Part shown: positions 5,472 to 9,155 of the stretch, piece after piece
Layout: each line of letters starts with the position of its first letter
Position numbering within the stretch: position 1 is the first letter of the stretch
The notes under the pieces: generated by a model
The model's database searches: none
Told to the model about the DNA's origin: nothing
The model's input: only the letters and a program-made list of their open reading frames with translations
Assembly (NCBI GenBank): GCA_938005655.1
Contig: CALLNA010000125.1
Location: 1-9,155 of the forward strand
Source of the DNA: an uncultured Novosphingobium sp.
GTDB lineage: Bacteria > Pseudomonadota > Alphaproteobacteria > Sphingomonadales > Sphingomonadaceae
DNA length: 9,155 nucleotides
Direction: 5' to 3'
Made by a program: the position numbers and the translations under genes

Positions 5472-6938
5472 TCAACTGCTTCCCTTCAGCTCGTCCCCGG
5501 TCAGCGTGACCACGTGGAGCAGGTTCGTCGCGCCAGGGGTGCCGAAGGGCACGCCGGCCATGACGATCAGCCTGGCCCCGGCCTCGGCGAAGCCGTGGCG
5601 CAGGGCCATGCGCTTGCCCTTGGCGATCATCTCCTCGAAGGAGCCGACGTCGCGGGTGTGGACCGGGTAGGCGCCCCACAGCAGGGCGACCTTGCGCGCG
5701 GTCTTGGGCGAGGGGGTGAGCACCATCATCGGCGCGGACGGCCGCTCGCGCGCCACGCGCCGGGCGGTCGAGCCCGAGCTGGTGAAGACGATGATCCCTG
5801 CCACGGTCACGGTCACGGCGATCGAGGCCGCGGCCTGGGCCAGGGCGTCGGCGGTGGTCGCGTCGGGCCGCACGTCGGCGAAGTGGACGCGGCCCGCGTA
5901 GCCGGGATCGCTCTCCACCTGCATGGCGATGCGGTGCATGATCGTCACCGCCTCGACCGGCCAGGCCCCGCTCGCCGTCTCGGCCGAGAGCATCACCGCG
6001 TCGGCCCCGTCATAGACCGCGTTGGCCACGTCGGAGACCTCGGCGCGGGTCGGGGCCGGGCTCTCGATCATCGATTCGAGCATCTGCGTCGCGACGATCA
6101 CCGGCTTGCCGCTGCGTCGGGTGGTCTCGACGATGTGCTTCTGGAGCGGCGGGACCTCCTCGGGGTTCAACTCGACGCCGAGGTCGCCGCGCGCGACCAT
6201 GATCCCGTCCGACAGCTCGATGATCTCCTCCAGCCGGTCGAGCGCGGCGGGCTTCTCGATCTTGGCGATCAGCGCGCCGTGCCCGGCCATCAGCCGCCGC
6301 GCCTCGGCCACGTCCTCGGGCCGCTGGACGAAGGACAGGGCGATCCAGTCCGCCCCGTGGGTCACGGCGAAGGCCAGGTCGCGGCGGTCCTTCTCGGTCA
6401 GCGCCGGCACCGGCACCACCGCGTCGGGCACGTTGACCCCCTTGCGGTCCATGATCACCCCGCCGACCTCGGCCGAGCAGAGGATCGCGTTCTCCCCCGC
6501 CTCGATCACGCGCAGCCGCAGCTTGCCGTCGTCGATCAGCAGGCGCTGGCCCTTGTTGAGCACGCCGAACAGCTCGGGATGCGGCAGCATCACGCGGGTC
6601 TCGTCGCCGGGCTCGGGATTGCGGTCGAGCGTGAAGTGGCCGCCGTGGCGGATCACCGCGCGGCCGTCCTTGAAGGTACCGACGCGCAGCTTCGGCCCCT
6701 GGAGGTCGCAGAGCACCGCGATCGGCTTGCCGAACTCCTTCTCCGCGGCGCGGACCGCGGCGATCGTCGCGGCGTGGGTCTCGTGGTCGCCGTGGCTCAT
6801 GTTGACGCGGAAGGCGTCGGCCCCGGCGCGCAGCAGCTTGCCGATCATCTCCGGCTCGCGGCTCGCCGGGCCGAGCGTCGCCAGGATCTTGACCTTGCGC
6901 CCCCGCAGGCGCGCGTTGGACGTATCGCTCTTGACCAA
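5472..6938 (-). CDS. pyk: Pyruvate kinase
   Basis: Final glycolytic step: phosphoenolpyruvate plus ADP to pyruvate plus ATP. The 488-residue product has the full barrel, B domain and C-terminal domain. Seen: VKILATLGPAS (16-26), FRVNMSHG (43-50, substrate arginine R44), CDLQGPKLRVG (77-87), the catalytic lysine and metal glutamate in IAKIEKPAA (K226, E228), MVARGDLGVE (metal aspartate D252), VIVATQMLESM (280-290) and DGADAVMLSAETASG. In the CDLQGPKLR stretch the residues at the positions of rabbit Thr113 and Glu117 are Leu79 and Lys83, the pattern linked to K+-independent pyruvate kinases. The start is TTG: no ATG or GTG lies upstream of the conserved core, and AAGGGA sits six bases before the TTG. 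Convergent with bioA and divergent from the DUF1244 gene. Confidence 0.96.
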   Translation of the reverse strand: MVKSDTSNARLRGRKVKILATLGPASREPEMIGKLLRAGADAFRVNMSHGDHETHAATIAAVRAAEKEFGKPIAVLCDLQGPKLRVGTFKDGRAVIRHGGHFTLDRNPEPGDETRVMLPHPELFGVLNKGQRLLIDDGKLRLRVIEAGENAILCSAEVGGVIMDRKGVNVPDAVVPVPALTEKDRRDLAFAVTHGADWIALSFVQRPEDVAEARRLMAGHGALIAKIEKPAALDRLEEIIELSDGIMVARGDLGVELNPEEVPPLQKHIVETTRRSGKPVIVATQMLESMIESPAPTRAEVSDVANAVYDGADAVMLSAETASGAWPVEAVTIMHRIAMQVESDPGYAGRVHFADVRPDATTADALAQAAASIAVTVTVAGIIVFTSSGSTARRVARERPSAPMMVLTPSPKTARKVALLWGAYPVHTRDVGSFEEMIAKGKRMALRHGFAEAGARLIVMAGVPFGTPGATNLLHVVTLTGDELKGSS

Positions 6939-7005
6939 GACCTATCCCTTTCAGCTACGGCGCGTCCTATGGCAAAGGCGGACCGAAAGACCAAGGACCC
7001 AGGAC

Positions 7006-7341
7006 ATGAGTTGCTCAGAAGATACCGATTCCGCCGCCGCCGATCCCCTGGACCGGCTGAGTGACGAACATGCGGCAGCCGCCTTCCGCCGCCTCGTGCG
7101 CCACCTGCGCCAGCGCCACGACGCGCAGAACATCGACCTGATGGGCCTGGCGGGGTTCTGCCGCAACTGCCTGTCGGACTGGATCGTCGAGGCCGGCGCC
7201 CTGCTCGACAAGGCCGCCGCGCGCGAGGTGATCCACGGAATGCCCGCCGCCGAGTGGAAGGCCAGGTACCAGACCGAGGCGACGCCCGAGCAGCTCGCCC
7301 GGATGGAGGAGAGCCTGAAGAAGAACGGCGGCGCCCACTGA
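7006..7341 (+). CDS. DUF1244 family protein (function unknown)
   Basis: A 111-residue soluble protein of the DUF1244 (SMc04008-like) family, conserved in alpha- and gammaproteobacteria and without a known biochemical role. The core is AFRRLVRHLRQRHDAQNIDLMGLAGFCRNCLSDWIVEAG (26-64), with a CxxC pair at C52/C55, then REVIHGMPAAEWKARYQTEATPEQL (73-97). It is mostly helical, with no signal peptide or membrane segment. ATG at 7006 is preceded by AAGGA at an 8-base distance. An ATG at 6969 is in another frame and leads to a short read-through of no family. The gene is divergent from pyk (67-bp gap) and followed 94 bp later by gapR. Confidence 0.88.
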   Translation: MSCSEDTDSAAADPLDRLSDEHAAAAFRRLVRHLRQRHDAQNIDLMGLAGFCRNCLSDWIVEAGALLDKAAAREVIHGMPAAEWKARYQTEATPEQLARMEESLKKNGGAH

Positions 7342-7358
7342 GGAAGATTTCCACAGGC

Positions 7359-7388
7359 GCCGCCCTTCCGCCGCTTCGGCCGGGCGGC
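7359..7388 (+). terminator. Two-tier GC hairpin after the DUF1244 gene
   Basis: Outer stem GCCGCCC (7359-7365) pairs perfectly with GGGCGGC (7382-7388), and an inner stem GCCG-CTT-CGGC (7370-7380) lies within it. It begins 17 bp past the DUF1244 stop. Only TATC follows rather than a T-run, so it is either a weak terminator or a 3'-end stabilising structure. Confidence 0.45.
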
Positions 7389-7435
7389 TATCAGCCCCGC
7401 CAACCGATTCACCATCTTTCTTTCCGGAGCACCCG

Positions 7436-7672
7436 ATGGCCGAGACCACCGATGACCGCCTGCGCCTGCTGATCGAACGCGTCGAGCGTCTCGAAGAGGA
7501 GAAGAAGGGCATCGCCGACGATATCCGCGACGTCTACATGGAGGCCAAGGCGGTCGGCTACGACGCCAAGATCATGCGCCAGGTCGTCCGCCTGCGGAAG
7601 ATGCAGCCCGACGACCGCAAGGAGATGGAAGCGATCCTCGACCTCTACAAGGCGGCGCTCGGCCTCGGCTGA
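7436..7672 (+). CDS. gapR: GapR-family (DUF2312) nucleoid-associated protein
   Basis: A small DNA-binding protein of the GapR family. In Caulobacter, GapR binds overtwisted, AT-rich DNA ahead of replication and transcription machinery and stimulates gyrase and topoisomerase IV. The 78 residues match the family along their whole length: LLIERVERLEEEKKGIADDIRDVYMEAKAVGYDAKIMRQVVRLRK, then DDRKEMEAILDLYKAALG. The first ~30 residues are a heptad-like coiled coil used for oligomerisation; basic residues in the second helix are the likely DNA contacts. The N-terminal tail is shorter than in Caulobacter (89 residues). ATG is preceded by GGAG at 6 bases. A single protein-coding frame with charged-residue composition typical of the family leaves little doubt. 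Confidence 0.93.
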   Translation: MAETTDDRLRLLIERVERLEEEKKGIADDIRDVYMEAKAVGYDAKIMRQVVRLRKMQPDDRKEMEAILDLYKAALGLG

Positions 7673-7684
7673 GCCGATCCGGGC

Positions 7685-7709
7685 GGAACCGGGCGGGACC
7701 TGCCCGGTT
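7685..7709 (+). promoter_or_regulatory. Candidate EcfG-type (general stress) promoter for the SDR gene
   Basis: GGAAC (7685-7689), 17 bases, then GTT (7707-7709) fits the alphaproteobacterial EcfG consensus GGAAC-N16/17-cGTT, except that the base before GTT is G rather than C. Transcription would start near 7716, just upstream of the AAGGA ribosome binding site at 7721. SDR proteins of this type are frequent members of general stress regulons. The spacing and context fit; activity is inferred. Confidence 0.45.
7687..7709 (+). terminator. Perfect 8-bp stem after gapR
   Basis: AACCGGGC (7687-7694) and GCCCGGTT (7702-7709) form an uninterrupted stem around a 7-nt loop, 14 bp past the gapR stop. 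It would be a reasonable gapR 3' hairpin, but lacks a following U-run. It overlaps the candidate EcfG promoter almost exactly, so one run of bases may serve both roles, or one reading may be chance. Confidence 0.4.
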
Positions 7710-7712
7710 GAT

Positions 7713-7729
7713 GAGGTCGAAAGGACCTC
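7713..7729 (+). other. Small hairpin overlapping the SDR ribosome binding site
   Basis: GAGGTC-GAAAG-GACCTC is a perfect 6-bp stem with a 5-nt loop. The Shine-Dalgarno AAGGA (7721-7725) of the SDR gene lies partly in the loop and partly in the stem. If transcribed it could modulate ribosome access; this is inference from base pairing only. Confidence 0.35.
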
Positions 7730-7732
7730 GTC

Positions 7733-8596
7733 ATGGACAGCCGCCCCGCCGATTTCGTCGAGCCGATCCACGAGGATGGCCTGCCCGGCCACGAATCGCA
7801 GCTCGAGCCCAAGCCCGACTGGAGCCCGCGCTATCGCGGCTCGGGGCGGCTGGCGGGCAAGGTCGCGGTCGTCACCGGGGCGGACAGCGGCATCGGCCGC
7901 GCCGTGGCAGTGCTGTTCGCGCGCGAGGGCGCGCGAGTGGCCGTCGCCTATCTCTGCGAGCACGACGACGCCCGGGCGACCGCGGCCCTGATCGAGGCCG
8001 AGGGCAGCGAGGCGCTGGTCTGCGCCGGCGACCTCGGCGATCCGCGCCACGCCCGGCGGCTGGTCGATGCGGTGATGGAGAAGTGGGGCCGGCTCGACGT
8101 GCTGGTCAACAACGCCGGCGAGCAGCACCCCGACAAGGACATCCGCGACATCACGCCGGAGCAGCTCCAGCGCACCTTCCAGACCAACATCTTCGCGATG
8201 TTCTACCTGGTCCAAGCGGCGCGCCCGCACCTCGGGAAGGGCGCGGCGATCGTCAACTGCACTTCGGTGACGATGTACCAGGGCTCGAAGGAACTGCTCG
8301 ACTATTCGAGCACCAAGGGCGCGATCACCGCCTTCACCCGCTCGCTGTCGGAAAACCTGGTGGGCGAGGGCATCCGCGTCAACGCCGTCGCCCCCGGCCC
8401 GATCTGGACCCCGCTCAACCCCTCGGGCGGGGCGAGCCCGGAAAAGCTCGAGCACTTCGGCGAGAACACCCCGATGGGCCGCCCCGGCCAGCCCAACGAG
8501 GTCGCGCCCGCCTTCCTGTTCCTGGCCTGCGAGGATTCGAGCTACATGTCGGGCCAGGTGCTGCACCCGAACGGCGGGACGGTGGTGAACGGCTAA
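7733..8596 (+). CDS. SDR family oxidoreductase (YghA/YhxC-like)
   Basis: NAD(P)-dependent short-chain dehydrogenase/reductase of the long-N-terminus type related to E. coli YghA and Bacillus stress-induced SDRs; the substrate is unknown. 287 residues: a polar N-terminal extension (1-38) with LEPKPDWSPRYRGSGRLAGK, a cofactor loop TGADSGIG (48-55), D100 after the fourth strand, VNNAGEQ (125-131), N152 in TNIF, catalytic S178 (NCTSVTMY), Y191 and K195 (YSSTK), and the PGPIWTPL loop (221-228). All four SDR tetrad residues are present, so it should be active. ATG is preceded by AAGGA at 7 bases. It follows gapR by 60 bp but probably has its own promoter. Its TAA overlaps the TAG of the convergent HNH gene. 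Confidence 0.94.
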   Translation: MDSRPADFVEPIHEDGLPGHESQLEPKPDWSPRYRGSGRLAGKVAVVTGADSGIGRAVAVLFAREGARVAVAYLCEHDDARATAALIEAEGSEALVCAGDLGDPRHARRLVDAVMEKWGRLDVLVNNAGEQHPDKDIRDITPEQLQRTFQTNIFAMFYLVQAARPHLGKGAAIVNCTSVTMYQGSKELLDYSSTKGAITAFTRSLSENLVGEGIRVNAVAPGPIWTPLNPSGGASPEKLEHFGENTPMGRPGQPNEVAPAFLFLACEDSSYMSGQVLHPNGGTVVNG

Positions 8597-8856
8597 GCAG
8601 CGGCGGTCTTCGCCTTGCGCCTTTGGCGGGCAGTGTTCATCTGCGCCCCGCGCATATGGTTGCAGTGATGGCATGCTGCGGCGAGGTTTTCCCGCTTGCC
8701 GCTTCCGCCATCCATTTTTGCTTGGCGATGTTCAATGGTAGCCGCGAGCGGCGTGCCCTTGGCTCCGAATACGCGCTTGCAATAGCAGCAGCGAAAGCCC
8801 TGCTGTTTGGCCAACTCGTGCCTGATGCGTTTGTTGCGCTTGTTCCGCCTGCCCAT
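8593..8856 (-). CDS. Small HNH endonuclease-like protein
   Basis: An 87-residue basic protein with an HNH nuclease core. After a lysine/arginine-rich start (MGRRNKRNKRIRHELAKQQG) come the zinc cysteines C23-x2-C26 (RCCYC), IEHRQ with the expected general base H43, GGSGKRENL with N57, and the second cysteine pair C62-x2-C65 in ACHHCNHMRG; a basic tail follows. The metal and catalytic positions look intact. The start ATG at 8856 is chosen because AGGAG lies eight bases upstream; a longer reading from 8997 would run antisense into yebC and lacks family resemblance. There is no partner methylase, integrase or intron visible. GC is clearly lower than in the neighbours, which suggests acquisition by transfer. 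The stop overlaps the SDR stop tail to tail. Target and biological role are unknown. Confidence 0.82.
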   Translation of the reverse strand: MGRRNKRNKRIRHELAKQQGFRCCYCKRVFGAKGTPLAATIEHRQAKMDGGSGKRENLAAACHHCNHMRGAQMNTARQRRKAKTAAA

Positions 8857-8862
8857 TGTTAG

Positions 8863-8877
8863 GTCTCCTAATGAGAC
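8863..8877 (-). other. Hairpin covering the HNH ribosome binding site
   Basis: GTCTC (8863-8867) and GAGAC (8873-8877) form a perfect 5-bp inverted repeat with a 5-nt loop. In the minus-strand message the AGGAG Shine-Dalgarno of the HNH gene lies across the loop and 3' arm, so folding would partly hide it. The short stem makes this tentative. Confidence 0.3.
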
Positions 8878-8915
8878 TTGGCTAACGAAGGGTGTAGCGG
8901 TTGCTCTCACGCCGC

Positions 8916-8944
8916 TTGCCGGTGTAAGGCGCGGCGATTTTAGA
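8916..8944 (+). promoter_or_regulatory. Possible yebC promoter
   Basis: TTGCCG (8916-8921), a 17-base spacer, then TTTAGA (8939-8944), about 17 bp before the yebC ATG. The -35 is a 4/6 match and the -10 only 3/6, but the spacing is ideal and the region is the AT-richest nearby. Transcription would begin around 8951. Confidence 0.28.
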
Positions 8945-8961
8945 CAACAAGCAAGCGAACC

Positions 8962-9155
8962 ATGGCAGGCCATTCCAAATTCAAGAACATCATGCACCGC
9001 AAGGGCGCGCAGGATAAGAAGCGTTCGGCGCAGTTCTCCAAGCTCTCCCGCGAGATCACCGTGGCGGCCAAGATGGGCATGCCCGATCCCGACATGAACC
9101 CGCGCCTGCGCGCCGCGGTCAACGCGGCCAAGGCGCAGTCGATGCCCAAGGACAA
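8962..9155 (+). CDS. yebC: YebC/PmpR (TACO1) family protein, N-terminal part (cut by right edge)
   Basis: The first 64 codons of a protein normally about 245 residues long. The start MAGHSKFKNIMHRKGAQDKKR is the family signature, followed by FSKLSREITVAAKMGMPDPDMNPRLRAAVNAAKAQSMPKD, the conserved helical domain 1. The family was long annotated as a transcriptional regulator (PmpR in Pseudomonas). More recent work on YebC and mitochondrial TACO1 points to a ribosome-associated factor that helps translate proline-rich stretches. ATG at 8962 is fixed by the signature; no strong Shine-Dalgarno precedes it. Divergent from the HNH gene with 105 bp between them. In many bacteria ruvC and related genes follow yebC, but here that lies outside the window. 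Confidence 0.95.
   Translation, partial: MAGHSKFKNIMHRKGAQDKKRSAQFSKLSREITVAAKMGMPDPDMNPRLRAAVNAAKAQSMPKD

Noticed and set aside
6939..7005. Possible promoter TTGGTC-N17-CATAGG for pyk in the divergent gap
   Set aside because: The spacing is right, but both boxes match poorly; not better than chance in this composition.
5265..7064. 599-residue plus-strand frame antisense to pyk
   Set aside because: The pyk reading on the other strand has every catalytic motif. This frame is Arg/His/Asp-rich low-complexity sequence, as expected of a shadow frame in GC-rich DNA.
6969..7064. Short plus-strand reading starting MAKADRKTKDPG before the DUF1244 gene
   Set aside because: It has a start codon but stops after about 31 residues, overlaps the real DUF1244 start in another frame, and matches no family I know.
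7408..8674. 421-residue minus-strand frame opposite gapR and the SDR gene
   Set aside because: gapR and the SDR gene are both complete with full motifs and ribosome binding sites. The antisense frame is Arg/Gly/Ala/His-rich filler.
8857..8997. Longer N-terminus for the HNH protein starting at 8997
   Set aside because: It would overlap the first codons of yebC antisense, has no resemblance to HNH proteins, and ignores the AGGAG site in front of the ATG at 8856.

Overview
The window looks like a chromosomal housekeeping segment of a high-GC alphaproteobacterium, most likely from the Sphingomonadales (Sphingomonas, Erythrobacter or Novosphingobium type). The support is the very high GC content (roughly 70-80% in most coding lines), a GapR/DUF2312 gene beside a DUF1244 gene, the FtsK N-terminus, and a palindromic repeat of the 'CCTGAAC-N-TTTCAGG' kind that I associate with this order. 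No database search was possible, so family names rest on motifs visible in the translations. I saw no tRNA, rRNA, CRISPR array or transposase.

Layout, left to right. (1) Minus strand: the 5' part of ftsK (runs off the left edge), preceded by a thiamine-phosphate-synthase/TenI-like gene in a probable two-gene unit. (2) Plus strand, starting only about 22 bp from the TenI-like start: yggS, bioF, bioD and bioA. The first three genes are joined by 4-nt start/stop overlaps. A 91-bp nested inverted repeat sits between bioD and bioA. (3) Minus strand: pyk (pyruvate kinase, TTG start), convergent with bioA, with a GC hairpin between them. (4) Plus strand: a DUF1244 gene, gapR (nucleoid protein) and an SDR oxidoreductase. 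The SDR is preceded by a motif resembling the alphaproteobacterial general-stress (EcfG) promoter. (5) Minus strand: a small HNH-nuclease-like gene in a stretch of visibly lower GC (about 59% by hand count over 8641-8940), tail-to-tail with the SDR gene. (6) Plus strand: the first 64 codons of yebC, cut by the right edge. The only gaps near or above 100 bp are 4069-4201 (mostly the repeat), 7342-7435 (a hairpin) and 8857-8961 (the divergent HNH/yebC region). The 67-bp divergent gap between pyk and the DUF1244 gene (6939-7005) holds both ribosome binding sites, but I see no convincing promoter in it.

How the genes fit together. bioF, bioD and bioA encode the three consecutive steps from pimeloyl-thioester to dethiobiotin. 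BioF and BioA are PLP enzymes, and the operon opens with yggS, a PLP-homeostasis protein. bioB and the pimelate-making genes are not in the window. ftsK, gapR and yebC are core genes for chromosome segregation, nucleoid structure and translation. I see no convincing new multi-gene system. The parts most worth a second look are the covarying repeat, the cramped divergent yggS/TenI start region, the stress-promoter-like palindrome before the SDR gene, and the low-GC HNH insertion.
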